64,000 nucleotides of DNA from 40CM-4-69-5 sp036556905 (GCA_036556905.1 DATBIM010000092.1:1-64000), one strand, 5' to 3'; numbered from the stretch's first letter, positions 31,487 to 42,379 are shown. The notes: generated from the letters alone by a model not told the origin. Numbers and translations: made by a program.

Positions 31487-32941
31487 ATGAGTGAAGCCGC
31501 GAAAGTGATCGAGGCGCTCACGAACCGGGAATACCCCTACGGATTCGTGACGCCCATCGAGACCGATAGCGCACCGCCGGGACTCAACGAGGACATCATC
31601 CGGCTGATCTCGGCCAAGAAAAACGAGCCGGCGTTCTTGCTCGAGTGGCGGCTCCGCGCCTTCCGGCACTGGGCGACCCTCGAGCGCGCGGCCGCCGAGC
31701 CACGCTGGGCGAACGTCAGATACGAGCCGATCGACTATCAGAAGATCGTCTACTACTCGGCGCCCCGCCCGAAGACCGCCGGAAGCCTGGACGAGGTGGA
31801 CCCGGAGATCCTGAAGACCTTCGAGAAACTCGGCATCCCGCTCGAGGAGCAGAAGCGGCTCAGCGGGGTTGCGGTCGACGCGGTCTTCGACAGCGTGTCT
31901 GTGGCGACCACGTTCCAGGACACCCTGGCCGAGCTGGGCATCGTCTTCTGCTCGTTTTCCCAGGCCGTGCAGAAGCACCCCGGGCTCGTCGAGCAGTACC
32001 TGGGCTCGGTCGTGCCCTACACCGATAACTTTTTCGCGACGCTGAACTCGGCCGTCTTCACCGATGGCTCGTTCTGCTACATCCCCCGGGGGGTCCGCTG
32101 CCCGATGGAGCTCTCCACGTACTTCCGGATCAACACCGCGGGCTCGGGTCAGTTCGAGCGCACCCTGATCGTGGCCGACGAAGGCAGCTCGGTGAGCTAC
32201 CTGGAGGGCTGTACGGCGCCCCGGCGCGACGAGCACCAGCTCCACGCGGCCGTGGTCGAGCTGGTGGCCCTGGCCGGCGCCCAGATCAAGTACTCGACGG
32301 TGCAGAACTGGTATGCCGGCGATCGGGAGGGCCGCGGCGGCATCTACAACTTCGTCACCAAGCGCGGCAAATGTGCGGGCGCGCGCTCGCGCATCTCCTG
32401 GACCCAGGTGGAGACGGGCTCGGCCATCACCTGGAAATACCCGAGCGTCATCCTCCAGGGCGACGAGTCGGTGGGAGAGTTCTATTCGGTGGCGCTGACC
32501 AACCACCGGCAGCAGGCCGACACCGGGACCAAGATGATCCACATGGGCCGGAACACCCGGAGCACGATCATCGCCAAGGGTCTCTCGGCGGGGCAGGGCA
32601 GCAACACGTACCGGGGTCTGGTGAAGGTGCTGCCCCGGGCCACGAACGCGCGCAACTACACGCAGTGCGACTCCATGCTGCTGGGAGACCGCTGCGCTGC
32701 GCACACCTTCCCCTACATCGAGCTGGCCAACAGCTCCTCCACGGTCGAGCACGAGGCCTCCACCAGGAAAATCAGCGAGGAGCAGCTCTTCTACTGCAAG
32801 CAGCGGGGGCTGTCGGCCGAAAACGCCGTGTCCATGATCGTCAACGGGTTTTGCAAAGAGGTGTTCCGGAACCTCCCGATGGAGTTCGCCGTGGAGGCCT
32901 CGCGGCTGCTGGGCGTGAGCCTGGAAGGCGGGGTGGGGTAG
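31487..32941 (+). CDS. sufB: Fe-S cluster assembly scaffold SufB
   Basis: A 484-residue SufB, full length. Characteristic text: 'PYGFVTPIETDSAPPGLNED', 'FLLEWRLRAFRHW', 'AVFTDGSFCYIPRGVRCPME' and 'TARKISEEQLFYCKQRG-like' (here STRKISEEQLFYCKQRGL). The C-terminal 'ALxxxGxxxxxAVSMIVNGF' helix is present. SufB, SufC and SufD form the SufBC2D scaffold complex in the cytoplasm, where the cluster is built. First gene of a seven-gene operon whose later genes overlap or abut. CGAGGAGG precedes the ATG. Confidence 0.97.
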   Translation: MSEAAKVIEALTNREYPYGFVTPIETDSAPPGLNEDIIRLISAKKNEPAFLLEWRLRAFRHWATLERAAAEPRWANVRYEPIDYQKIVYYSAPRPKTAGSLDEVDPEILKTFEKLGIPLEEQKRLSGVAVDAVFDSVSVATTFQDTLAELGIVFCSFSQAVQKHPGLVEQYLGSVVPYTDNFFATLNSAVFTDGSFCYIPRGVRCPMELSTYFRINTAGSGQFERTLIVADEGSSVSYLEGCTAPRRDEHQLHAAVVELVALAGAQIKYSTVQNWYAGDREGRGGIYNFVTKRGKCAGARSRISWTQVETGSAITWKYPSVILQGDESVGEFYSVALTNHRQQADTGTKMIHMGRNTRSTIIAKGLSAGQGSNTYRGLVKVLPRATNARNYTQCDSMLLGDRCAAHTFPYIELANSSSTVEHEASTRKISEEQLFYCKQRGLSAENAVSMIVNGFCKEVFRNLPMEFAVEASRLLGVSLEGGVG

Positions 32942-32943
32942 TC

Positions 32944-33701
<758 letters not shown>

Positions 33702-33702
<1 letters not shown>

Positions 33703-35009
33703 TGATCACGGACCGCGTCCGAGTTCGTGCCGCCCCCGGCCCGGCCTGGCTCGGCGAAACGCGACGCCAGGCCCGCGACCGCTTCACCGCGGTGGGGCTC
33801 CCCACCCCGCGAGACGAGGAGTGGAAGTACACGAGCCTGGCGCCCCTGGCCGCCATCCCCTTCGATCTCGACGGGGCCGCCGGGGGCGAAGATCTGGACC
33901 AGGCCGAGGTCGCCCCGTTTCTGATGGGCGATCCGTCCTGGAGCCGGCTCGTCTTCGTGAACGGCCGCTACTCGCCCACGCTCTCGCTCGTCCCGTTCGT
34001 GCCGGACGGGACGCGCATCGGCAGCCTGGCCGAAGCCGTCGTCACCGACGCGGCCCCCCTGCGGCAATATGTGGCCGGCCGGATCGGCGAGGATGGTGAC
34101 GGCTTCACCGCGCTCAACGCCGCCGCCTGGCGTGACGGGGCCCTGGTCCTGGTCCCGGCGGGAGTTGTCCTCACCGCGCCGCTGCATCTAGTGTTCGTTG
34201 CCACCTCCCCGGGGGCCGCGACCGTCGCTCATCCCCGAAATCTGATCGTGGCCGGGCGGAGCAGCCAGGTGACCGTCGTCGAAAGCTACGGGGCGGTCGC
34301 CGGCGGCAGGTATCTGACCAACGCCGTCACCGACATCGTGGTCGGGGAAGGAGCCCGCGTCGATCACTACAAGCTGCAGCACGAGAGCGCGGGAGCTTTT
34401 CACGTCGGTCGGACGCGGGTCGGCCAGCATCGCGACAGCCGCTTTTCGTCGTGCTCGATCGCTTTCGGTGGCCGGCTGGCGCGAAACGACGTGCACGTCA
34501 TGCTCAGCGGTGACGGCGCCGAGTGCGCCCTGAATGGTCTCTCTGTGATCGGTGGCCAGCAGCATACCGACACGCATACCGTCGTAGACCACGTCGCGCC
34601 GCGGGCCACCAGCCGTCAGCTCTACAAGGGCGTGCTGGATGGTCGGGCCCGGGGCGTCTTCAATGGCCGGATCGTGGTCCGGCCCGGGGCCCAGAAGACG
34701 GATGCCCATCAGACGAACAAGAACCTTCTGCTGGCCGACGGCGTGGAGGTCGATAGCAAGCCCCAGCTCGAGATCTTTGCCGACGACGTCAAGTGCAGCC
34801 ACGGGGCCGCCGACGGCCAGCTCGCCGGCGAGGCGATCTTCTATCTCCAGAGCCGGGGATTCGGGGAGGCCCGGGCCCGCGCCCTGCTCACCTACGGATT
34901 CGCCAGCGAAGTGCTCGGTCACATCCGGGAGGCGACTGTTCGCGCGCGCCTGGAGGCCGCGCTGACAGCGCGCCTGCGTGGAGGCCGGGTCGGCGAGGAG
35001 ACGGCATGA
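33702..35009 (+). CDS. sufD: SufD
   Basis: A 435-residue SufD, with a weaker N-terminal half and a conserved C-terminal beta-helix: 'DHYKLQHESAGAFHVGRTRV', 'DTHTVVDHVAPRATSRQLYK', 'AHQTNKNLLLADGVEVDSKP' and 'DVKCSHGAADGQL'. 'EEWKYTSLAPLAAIPF' near residue 40 is the family's N-terminal motif. ATG 33702 overlaps the sufC stop (TGATG). It partners SufB in the scaffold. Its stop overlaps the sufS ATG (ATGA). Confidence 0.96.
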
Positions 35010-36226
35010 CCTGGGACGTGGAACGGGTGCGCAAGGATTTTCCGATCCTCCAGCTGGAGGTCCATGGCAAGCCGCTGGTGTACCTGGACAGCGCGGCCAC
35101 CAGCCAGAAGCCCCAGGTCGTGCTCGACGCGTTGGCCAGCTACTACACGACAGCGAACGCCAACGTACACCGGGGCGTGCATCTGCTCAGCGAGAAGGCC
35201 ACCGCGGAATACGAGGGGGCGCGCGCCCGCATCCAGCGCTTCCTGGGCGCAGCCCGGACCGAGGAGATCGTCTTCGTGCGAGGAACCACCGAGGGCATCA
35301 ACCTAGTGGCCCAAAGCTATGGCCGCCGGAGCGTCGGCCCGGGCGACGAAATCGTCATCACCGCGCTCGAGCACCATTCCAACATCGTCCCCTGGCAGAT
35401 GCTCTGCGAAGAGCGCGACGCCATGCTGAAGGTCGTCCCCATCGACGACGACGGCCAGATCGATCTGGAGGCCTACCGGCGGCTCCTCGGCCCGCGGACC
35501 CGGCTGGTCGCCATCGCCCACGTCGCCAACGCGCTGGGCACCATCCTGCCGGTGAAGCGCATGATCGACCTGGCCCACGGGCGCGGCGTGCCAGTGCTGG
35601 TGGACGGGGCCCAGGCCGTGTCCCACCTGCGTGTTGACGTGCGCGACCTCGGCTGCGATTTCTACGTGTTCTCCGGCCACAAGCTCTTCGGCCCGACGGG
35701 CATCGGGGTGCTCTACGGCAAGGCCGAGCTCCTGGAGCAGATGCCCCCCTGGCAGGGGGGCGGCGACATGATCAAGGTCGTCACCTTCGCCAGGACGACC
35801 TACAGCGACCCCCCTTACCGGTTCGAGGCGGGGACTCCGCACATCGCCGGAGCTATCGGTCTGGGCGCGGCGGTGGACTACGTGGAGACTCTTGGCCGGG
35901 ACCGGATCGCGGCGTACGAGGACGAGCTGCTGGTCTACGGGACGCGGGCCCTGGCGGCCGTGGACGGGCTGCGCCTCATCGGGACTGCGCGGGAGAAAGC
36001 CAGCGTGCTGTCCTTCGTGATGGAAGGTGTGCACGCCCACGACGTCGGCACGATTCTCGACCGTGAGGGCATCGCGGTGCGGACCGGGCATCATTGCGCC
36101 ATGCCGGTGATGGAGCGGTTCGGGGTGCCGGCCACCACGCGAGCCTCGCTGGCGCTCTATAACACCCGGGCCGAGATCGACGCGCTGGTCCAGGGCCTCC
36201 GCCGGGTGCGTGAGATCTTCGAATGA
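35006..36226 (+). CDS. sufS: Cysteine desulfurase SufS (group II)
   Basis: A 406-residue PLP enzyme that takes sulfur from cysteine for cluster assembly. PLP lysine K226 lies in VFSGHKLFGPTG. The active-site cysteine C364 lies in RTGHHCAMPVM, the class II form of the site. 'GTTEGINLVAQSYG' and 'ALEHHSNIVPWQ' are also diagnostic. It overlaps sufD upstream and sufU downstream by four bases (ATGA). The partner for sulfur transfer would be SufU. Confidence 0.97.
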   Translation: MTWDVERVRKDFPILQLEVHGKPLVYLDSAATSQKPQVVLDALASYYTTANANVHRGVHLLSEKATAEYEGARARIQRFLGAARTEEIVFVRGTTEGINLVAQSYGRRSVGPGDEIVITALEHHSNIVPWQMLCEERDAMLKVVPIDDDGQIDLEAYRRLLGPRTRLVAIAHVANALGTILPVKRMIDLAHGRGVPVLVDGAQAVSHLRVDVRDLGCDFYVFSGHKLFGPTGIGVLYGKAELLEQMPPWQGGGDMIKVVTFARTTYSDPPYRFEAGTPHIAGAIGLGAAVDYVETLGRDRIAAYEDELLVYGTRALAAVDGLRLIGTAREKASVLSFVMEGVHAHDVGTILDREGIAVRTGHHCAMPVMERFGVPATTRASLALYNTRAEIDALVQGLRRVREIFE

Positions 36227-36675
36227 TGTCCGAGCTGCGGGAGCTGTATCAGCAGGTGATTCTCGACCACAACCGGAAGCCCCGGAACTTCCGGCGTGTG
36301 GCCCGGCCCACCTTGCGGGCCGAAGGCCACAACCCCCTCTGTGGCGATCACGTCAGCGTCGAGCTGAGCCTCGAAGGCGAGGTGATTCGCGACATCGGCT
36401 TCCAGGGCTCCGGCTGCGCGATCTCGAAAGCCTCGGCCTCGATGATGACGGGGCGCCTGCAGGGCAGGACGGTGGCCGAAGCCGAAGCGCTCTTCGAGCG
36501 CTTCCATCGGATGCTGATTCAGGACAGCGCCGAGTCGCCGGCCGCGGACCTCGGCAAGCTGGCGGTCTTCGCCGGTGTCCGCGAGTTCCCCAGCCGCATC
36601 AAGTGTGCGACGCTGCCCTGGCACACGGCCCATGCGGCGCTGGCCGGGCACGCCGAGCCCGTGACCACCGAGTAG
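36223..36675 (+). CDS. sufU: SufU sulfur-transfer / scaffold protein
   Basis: A 150-residue IscU-like protein. Zinc/sulfur ligands: C40 and D42 in NPLCGDHV, C65 in GSGCAISKAS, and C128 in RIKCATLPW. The insertion between the second and third cysteines and the 'CxxLPW' end mark SufU rather than IscU. Together with SufS this is the Gram-positive style SUF layout, which lacks SufE and SufA; both are missing here too. Confidence 0.96.
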   Translation: MMSELRELYQQVILDHNRKPRNFRRVARPTLRAEGHNPLCGDHVSVELSLEGEVIRDIGFQGSGCAISKASASMMTGRLQGRTVAEAEALFERFHRMLIQDSAESPAADLGKLAVFAGVREFPSRIKCATLPWHTAHAALAGHAEPVTTE

Positions 36676-36705
36676 GCGTCAGCGGGGACGCCGCGGGAGC
36701 GATCC

Positions 36706-37020
36706 ATGCGGGACCAGGCCGCGACTGAGAAGCTGGTGACGGAGACCCTGCAGACGGTTTACGATCCCGAAATCCCGGTCAACATCTACGAGCTCGGCCT
36801 GATCTATGGGGTGACCGTTGATCCCGCCGGCGCGGTGGAGGTCAGGATGACGCTGACGGCCCCTGGGTGCCCGGCGGCCCAGACGCTGCCCGCCGAGGTA
36901 GAAGAGCGGATCCGCGCCATCCCCGGTGTGACGGCGGTGAAGGTCAGCGTGGTCTTCGACCCCCCGTGGTGCGCGGACCGGATGTCGGAGGCCGCCAGGC
37001 TCCAGCTCGGGCTGCTCTGA
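36706..37020 (+). CDS. sufT: SufT-like MIP18/DUF59 family protein
   Basis: A 104-residue protein with the DUF59 core 'LQTVYDPEIPVNIYELGLIY' and 'VRMTLTAPGCPAAQTLPAEV'. It contains the conserved cysteine of 'TxPGCP' and ends 'VVFDPPWCADRMSEAARLQL'. SufT helps mature Fe-S proteins in bacteria with SUF systems. GGGAGCGATCC precedes ATG 36706. Its stop overlaps the next ATG (TGATG). Confidence 0.93.
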   Translation: MRDQAATEKLVTETLQTVYDPEIPVNIYELGLIYGVTVDPAGAVEVRMTLTAPGCPAAQTLPAEVEERIRAIPGVTAVKVSVVFDPPWCADRMSEAARLQLGLL

Positions 37021-38165
37021 TGACGCCGGTCTACCTCGACTACAACGCGACCACGCCGCTCGACCATGACGTGATCGAAGCCATGGAGCCGTTCCTGCGC
37101 GAGCACTTCGGCAATCCCTCGAGCCTGCACGCCTACGGTCGCGCCGCCCGAGAGGCGGTGGAGCGGGCCCGAGGCCAGGTCGCCGCGCTCCTTGGTGCGG
37201 GCCCCGCCGAGATCGTCTTCACGGGGGGCGGGAGCGAGGCGAGCAACCTGGCCATCAAAGGGGTGGTCTTCAAGGCCCTGGAGAAGGCGGCGGCGGCTGA
37301 CCTCCACGTCGTCACCAGCACGGTGGAGCACCCGGCCACCCTGGAGCCGTGCGCGTTCCTCGAGCGACTCGGTGTGCGCGTCACCCGGCTGCCCGTCGAT
37401 CGCGCAGGCGTCGTCGATCTCGACGCCCTGCGCGTCGCGCTCCGGCGGCCCACGCTGCTCGTGAGCATCATCCACGCCCAGAACGAGGTGGGGACGCTCG
37501 AGCCGATCCGGGAGATTGCGGCCCTGGCCCACGCCCAGGGCGCCCTGATGCACGCGGATGCCGCGCAGTCCATCGGCAAGCTGCCGGTCGACGTCGGCGA
37601 GTTAGGGGTGGACCTGCTCACGCTGGCCGGGCACAAGCTCTACGCGCCGAAGGGGGTGGGGGCACTCTACGTTCGTGCCGGCCTGGCCGTGGAGCCGCTG
37701 ATCCACGGGGCCGGCCACGAGGGCGGCCGGCGCGCGGGAACGGAGAACGTGACGCACCTGGTCGCGCTGGGTGCGGCCTGCGACGTGGCCCGCCGGGCGC
37801 TGCCGGCGGCCAGCCACACGATGCGTCGCCTGTGCGACCGGCTGTGGGAGCAGCTTCAAGCGGGACTGGGCGATGGTATCGTCCTCAACGGGCATCCTGA
37901 GCGCCGGCTCCCCAACACCCTGAACGCGAGCTTCCTGGGCCACGTCGGTGCCGAGCTCCTCGCCGCCGTGCCCGAGATCGCCGCCTCCACGGGGTCGGCG
38001 TGCCACGAGGGCGACGTCCAGCTCTCCCCGGTGCTGACCGCCATGCATCTGCCGATCGCTGTCGCGCGGGGGAGCATTCGGCTGAGCCTGGGGCGGTTCA
38101 CCACCGAGGCCGAGGTGGATCGGGCCGCCGCGGCGCTTGTGCGCCGGAGCCGTTCCGGGGCGTGA
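37020..38165 (+). CDS. Second cysteine desulfurase, NifS/IscS type (group I)
   Basis: A 381-residue PLP enzyme distinct from SufS. PLP lysine K206 lies in LAGHKLYAPKG. Active-site C328 lies in the flexible loop STGSACHEGDVQLSPVL, the group I arrangement. 'VYLDYNATTPLDHDVIEAM' and 'HAQNEVGTLEPIREI' are NifS/IscS marks. It is the last gene of the SUF operon, overlapping sufT by one base, so it is co-made with SufS. It could serve tRNA thiolation, another sulfur acceptor, or low-iron conditions. None of these is shown. Confidence 0.94.
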   Translation: MTPVYLDYNATTPLDHDVIEAMEPFLREHFGNPSSLHAYGRAAREAVERARGQVAALLGAGPAEIVFTGGGSEASNLAIKGVVFKALEKAAAADLHVVTSTVEHPATLEPCAFLERLGVRVTRLPVDRAGVVDLDALRVALRRPTLLVSIIHAQNEVGTLEPIREIAALAHAQGALMHADAAQSIGKLPVDVGELGVDLLTLAGHKLYAPKGVGALYVRAGLAVEPLIHGAGHEGGRRAGTENVTHLVALGAACDVARRALPAASHTMRRLCDRLWEQLQAGLGDGIVLNGHPERRLPNTLNASFLGHVGAELLAAVPEIAASTGSACHEGDVQLSPVLTAMHLPIAVARGSIRLSLGRFTTEAEVDRAAAALVRRSRSGA

Positions 38166-38250
38166 ATCGCCGCCGTGGTTCGGGTGCGCGCGGCCGGCGG
38201 ACCGGCCCGGGCGCCCTCGACGACGCCGAAGGCATGCGGATCCTGCTCGG

Positions 38251-38661
38251 TTAGCGATGGCCGAGGACGTGGAGGCCCACGACATCGTGCAGCGGCTCGA
38301 TCTCCTCGAGGAGCCCTTCCTGGACGACTTGGCCGCTGCGGCGGTCGGTCACGGCGTAGGAGCCCCCGGCGGGGAGCAGAACGATCTCGACGCCGCGCTC
38401 CTTCGTCATCCAGCGCAGGACGACGCCACCGTTGGCCGACGTCTCGACCACCGGCGCCGGCACCGCGACCTCGAGATCGTGGAAGCTGTTGACGAGAGCA
38501 ATCGCGCGCAGCTGAGCGACCAGCGACACCGCCCTCGGGTCGGCGCTGTCCCAGCCAACGGCACGCTTGGCGAGGGCGAGGATGTCGTCGATCACGGTAT
38601 GGTAAGCACATCCGCGCGGCGGGAGGCTCATCGTCGGCAAGGCGTGCATCTTCGATGCCAC
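38251..38661 (-). CDS. Hypothetical protein, 136 residues
   Basis: No family recognised. The longest start is ATG 38661; ATG 38631 (MSLPPRGCAYHTVIDDILAL) is perhaps more likely because the earlier residues look non-conserved. The remaining sequence, 'WDSADPRAVSLVAQLRAIAL' and 'VETSANGGVVLRWMTKERGV', then 'EIVLLPAGGSYAVTDRRSGQ', reads like a soluble alpha/beta protein with a C-terminal hairpin. There is no signal peptide. It is convergent with the SUF operon and has no same-strand neighbour nearby. Confidence 0.55.
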   Translation of the reverse strand: MASKMHALPTMSLPPRGCAYHTVIDDILALAKRAVGWDSADPRAVSLVAQLRAIALVNSFHDLEVAVPAPVVETSANGGVVLRWMTKERGVEIVLLPAGGSYAVTDRRSGQVVQEGLLEEIEPLHDVVGLHVLGHR

Positions 38662-38865
38662 GCCGATCCGCCACCAAGGGAACGGACTGGCGCCGACGCA
38701 TATCGGTTCGGGGGCTCCGACGAGCGTGAGGGGTGCCGTCCTGGCCCCCCGGTGTCAAAATGAGGCTGTCCACAGCATGAGCGCGACAGGCTGAGACGTC
38801 AGGGAGGTCGTTGTGAGGCCGGGCCTCACGCTTTGTGGGTAGACCAGCCGTTCAGGAGGTCAGCT

Positions 38866-40251
38866 ATGACGGGCGCCAACGCCGTTGCCACCGATCGGTC
38901 GGCCGGCCCGAGGGAACGGTCGGGATCCCAGGATGCCCGGGGTGTCCCTGTCTCGTGTGGTGACCGGTCGGCCCTGGATCTCTACGAGAGGGCCCTCGTC
39001 CAATACCACAGTTATGTGGGCGATCCGGTGGCCACCATCACGGAAGCCCTGAAGTTAGCGCCGGACTTCGTCCTGGGGCACGTGTTCCGGGCGACGATCC
39101 TGATGACGTTCACGGAACGGCGCTTCGCCGAGCAGGCCCGGGCCAGCGTCGCCTCGGCCGAGGCCCTCCTGCCGCGCGCCAACGCCCGCGAGCAGGGGTT
39201 GGTCGCGGCGGCCCGCCGGCTGGTGGACGGGGACTGGGGCGCGGCCTGTCGCGACCTCGACCGTGTGCTGGTCGACTACCCGCGCGACGCGTTCGCCATC
39301 CAGTCGGCCCACCTGATGGATTTCTTTCGCGGCGATGCTCTGAACCTGCGCAACCGCATCTCACGCGTGCTGCCCCACTGGAGCCCCAGCGTGCCTGGCT
39401 ATTCCTATGTCCTCGGGATGCACGCGTTCGGTCTCGAGGAGTGCAACCAGTATCCCCAGGCGGAGGAGGCCGCCCGCCAGGCTCTGGCGCTGCAGCCGAA
39501 AGACGGCTGGGCGGTTCACGCCGGGGCTCACGTGATGGAGATGCAGGGGCGGATCGACGAAGGCATCGCCTGGCTGGAGTCGCGGGAAGCGGACTGGGCC
39601 CCCGACAACGGGTTCGCTTTTCACAACTACTGGCACCTGGCGCTCTACTATCTCGACCGCCAGCGGTACGCCGATGCGCTGGCGCTCTACGACAGGCGCG
39701 TGCATCCTGAGCCTCCAGACTTCGCGTTGCAGCTGCTCGATGCCACCGCCCTCCTCTGGCGCCTGCATCTGGAAGGCGTGGACGTCGGCCGGCGGGCCGA
39801 CGTCCTGGCCGACAACTGGGCCGGCCGGCTCGAGGCCGAGCGCGGATTCTATGCCTTCAACGACATGCACGCCATGATGGCCTTCACGATGGCCCGGCGC
39901 GAAACCGAGTCCGCCCAGCTCGTGAGCGACCTGGAGTGGACGGTGAAACACGGCACCGGAGTCAACCGGATGATGACGCGCGAGGTCGGTCTTCCGGTCT
40001 GCCTGGCCGTCCAGGCCTTCGGGCACGCCCGCTACGCCGAGGCAATCCAACATCTCGAGCTGGTGCGCGACGTCGCCGCTCACTTCGGGGGCAGCCATGC
40101 TCAGCGGGATGCGCTGACGCTGACCCTGATCGAAGCCGCCATTCGGAGTGGGCAGTCAGCCCTGGCCCGGCACTTTATCGCCGAGCGCACGGTGCATAAG
40201 CCGGCGAGTGCCTGGGGCTGGCGGCTGCTCGCTCGGACGCCAGGTCCTTGA
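38866..40251 (+). CDS. Tetratricopeptide-repeat protein, TTC38-like
   Basis: A 461-residue all-helical repeat protein. The central 'HAGAHVMEMQGRIDEGIAWL' and 'NYWHLALYYLDRQRYADALA' then 'LYDRRVH' match the TTC38 family, whose invariant His-rich helices distinguish it from ordinary TPR proteins. AGGAGG before ATG 38866 is an excellent ribosome site. Bacterial TTC38 homologues are found beside metabolic genes, but none has an assigned function that I can name. An acyl-CoA synthetase follows 67 bases later on the same strand. No signal peptide is present, so it is probably cytoplasmic. Confidence 0.85.
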   Translation: MTGANAVATDRSAGPRERSGSQDARGVPVSCGDRSALDLYERALVQYHSYVGDPVATITEALKLAPDFVLGHVFRATILMTFTERRFAEQARASVASAEALLPRANAREQGLVAAARRLVDGDWGAACRDLDRVLVDYPRDAFAIQSAHLMDFFRGDALNLRNRISRVLPHWSPSVPGYSYVLGMHAFGLEECNQYPQAEEAARQALALQPKDGWAVHAGAHVMEMQGRIDEGIAWLESREADWAPDNGFAFHNYWHLALYYLDRQRYADALALYDRRVHPEPPDFALQLLDATALLWRLHLEGVDVGRRADVLADNWAGRLEAERGFYAFNDMHAMMAFTMARRETESAQLVSDLEWTVKHGTGVNRMMTREVGLPVCLAVQAFGHARYAEAIQHLELVRDVAAHFGGSHAQRDALTLTLIEAAIRSGQSALARHFIAERTVHKPASAWGWRLLARTPGP

Positions 40252-40318
40252 ACGAGAGGGTGGTCAGGACGGATCATAGGTGGGCCGATGGTACTGACCA
40301 CGCCACCGAGGTGAGCTC

Positions 40319-42265
40319 ATGACGGCGAGTGCGAGTGACATTATCTGGCGGCCAACTCCCGAGGTCGCCGAGCGGGCGCGCATCGGGCGTTTCATGCGGG
40401 CCCACGGGATCGGCTCCCTCGCCGCGCTGCAGCGGCGCTCGATCGAGGACATGGAGTGGTACTGGTCGGCGGTGGTCCGTGACCTCGGGCTCCGCTGGCT
40501 CCACCCCTGGGATCGGGTCCTCGACGATTCCCGTGGTCCCGCCTGGCCGGCGTGGTTCCCGGGCGGGCGTCTCAACCTCGCTGACAACTGTCTGGACGTC
40601 CACATCGAGGCCGGACGTGACGCGCAGGCGGCCCTCATCTGGGAATCCGACGACGGGCAGACCCGCACGCTCACCTACCTCGAGCTGGCCCGCGCGGTGA
40701 ACCGCCTGGCGAACGCCCTCCGGCGTCTGGGCGTCGCGGCCGGTGACCGGGTCGGCGTGTATCTGCCCATGTCGCCGGAAGCCGCGATCGCCACGCTGGC
40801 CGTGACCCGCATCGGGGCCATCTACACGCCCTGCTTCTCCGGGTTTGGCGCCCAGGCGGTGGCGTCGCGGCTTCAGGATTGCGAGGCCAAGGCGCTGATC
40901 ACCGCCGATGGCTTTCTGCGTCGGGGCCAGGTCGTCCGCATGAAGGAGACCGCCGACGAGGCCGTGGCGGCCTGCCCCGGCGTCGCCCATGTGCTCGTCT
41001 ATCGCCGCCTGGGCTGTGAGGTCCCCTGGCACCCGCCCCGGGACCGCTGGTGGCACGAGGCTGTGGCCCGCGAGGCGGACGCTTGTCCGGTCGTGCCGGT
41101 GGCCGCGGATCACCCCTGCCTCATCATCTATACCTCGGGCACCACCGGCCGGCCCAAGGGGGCGGTGCTCACGCACGGCGGCTTCCTGCTCAAGGCGGCC
41201 CACGACTTCGCGTACTGCCACGACGTGGGACCGGGCGACCGGCTCTTCTGGCTCACCGACCTCGGCTGGCTCATGGGCCCGATGCTCATCACCGCCGCGC
41301 TCGTCCATGGCGCGACCGGCGTCCTGTTCGAGGGCGTGCCTGACTACCCGAAGCCGGATCGGCTGTGGGCACTGGTGGAGCGCCACCGCATCAGCGTGAT
41401 GGGGATCTCGCCCACCGCCATCCGGGCGCTGATGCCCCACGGCCCCGAGCATCCCGCGGCCCATGATCTAACCTCGCTTCGCATCCTCGCCGGCACCGGT
41501 GAGCCTTGGAACCCCGAGCCCTATCGCTGGTTTTTCGAGCACGTGGGCGGCCGGCGTCTGCCCATTATCAACTACACGGGCGGGACCGAGATCTCTGGGG
41601 GCATCCTGAGCGGCTTTCCCGTGGCCCCGCTCAAGCCCTGCTCGTTCACGGGACCCATCCCGGGCATGGCCGCCGACGTGTTCGACGAGCACGGACGATC
41701 CGTGCGGGGGCAGGTCGGCGAGCTCGTCGTCACCAAGCCCTGGCCGGGGATCACCGCCGGCTTCTGGCGCGACGCTCGGCGTTATGAGGAGACGTACTGG
41801 TCTCGCTGGCCCGGGGTGTGGGTCCATGGCGACTGGGCCGTCATCGACGACGATGGGTTCTGGTTCCTGCAGGGCCGCTCTGACGACACGCTGAAGATCG
41901 CCGGGAAGCGGCTCGGACCTGCGGAGGTGGAGTCGGTCCTGGTGGGCCACCCCATCGTCGCTGAGGCCGGCGTGATCGGGGTGCCGCACGAGGTCAAGGG
42001 CGAGGCTGTCGTCTGCTTCGTTGTGTTGAAGCCCGGCCGCACGCCGTCGGAGGCATTGCGGGCCGAGCTGGGCGACCGGGTGGCCCAGCACATGGGCCGA
42101 GCGCTCAAGCCCGAGCGAGTGCTCTTCGTCCGAGATCTGCCCAAGACGCGCTCGGCCAAGATCATGCGCCGGGTCATTCGCGCCACGTACCTCGGCCGTG
42201 AGCCCGGTGACCTCTCGTCCCTGGAGAATCCTGACGCCGTCAAGGCGGTCGCCGAAGCGCGCTAG
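40319..42265 (+). CDS. AMP-forming acyl-CoA synthetase (acetyl/acetoacetyl-CoA synthetase-like)
   Basis: A 648-residue ligase of acetyl-CoA synthetase length. The ATP loop is IIYTSGTTGRPKGAVLTHGG, followed by 'INYTGGTEISGG' and the A8/A10 core 'LQGRSDDTLKIAGKRLGPAE' and 'LPKTRSAKIMRRVIR'. The last lysine is the adenylation (and acetylation) residue. 'WPAWFPGGRLNLADNCLDVH' near the N-terminus is the ACS-type leader. The substrate could be a short organic acid. GAGGTGAGCTC precedes ATG 40319. It may be read with the TTC38-like gene. Confidence 0.92.
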   Translation: MTASASDIIWRPTPEVAERARIGRFMRAHGIGSLAALQRRSIEDMEWYWSAVVRDLGLRWLHPWDRVLDDSRGPAWPAWFPGGRLNLADNCLDVHIEAGRDAQAALIWESDDGQTRTLTYLELARAVNRLANALRRLGVAAGDRVGVYLPMSPEAAIATLAVTRIGAIYTPCFSGFGAQAVASRLQDCEAKALITADGFLRRGQVVRMKETADEAVAACPGVAHVLVYRRLGCEVPWHPPRDRWWHEAVAREADACPVVPVAADHPCLIIYTSGTTGRPKGAVLTHGGFLLKAAHDFAYCHDVGPGDRLFWLTDLGWLMGPMLITAALVHGATGVLFEGVPDYPKPDRLWALVERHRISVMGISPTAIRALMPHGPEHPAAHDLTSLRILAGTGEPWNPEPYRWFFEHVGGRRLPIINYTGGTEISGGILSGFPVAPLKPCSFTGPIPGMAADVFDEHGRSVRGQVGELVVTKPWPGITAGFWRDARRYEETYWSRWPGVWVHGDWAVIDDDGFWFLQGRSDDTLKIAGKRLGPAEVESVLVGHPIVAEAGVIGVPHEVKGEAVVCFVVLKPGRTPSEALRAELGDRVAQHMGRALKPERVLFVRDLPKTRSAKIMRRVIRATYLGREPGDLSSLENPDAVKAVAEAR

Positions 42266-42292
42266 GGCGTCGCCAGCGCGCTCGCCTAGCGC
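42259..42292. terminator. Hairpin spanning the stop codon of the acyl-CoA synthetase gene
   Basis: GCGCTAGG and CCTAGCGC form a perfect 8-bp stem with an 18-base GC-rich loop that itself can fold. It begins within the last two codons and includes the TAG. It could end the transcript or protect the 3' end; there is no T run. Confidence 0.45.
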
Positions 42293-42379
42293 AAACACAC
42301 TAGTTCTCCCCACCCGTGGACCGCCGACGGTGCACGGGGCTCCTGCCCATCCGCGGTTGGATGCTATGCTGATTTTCGC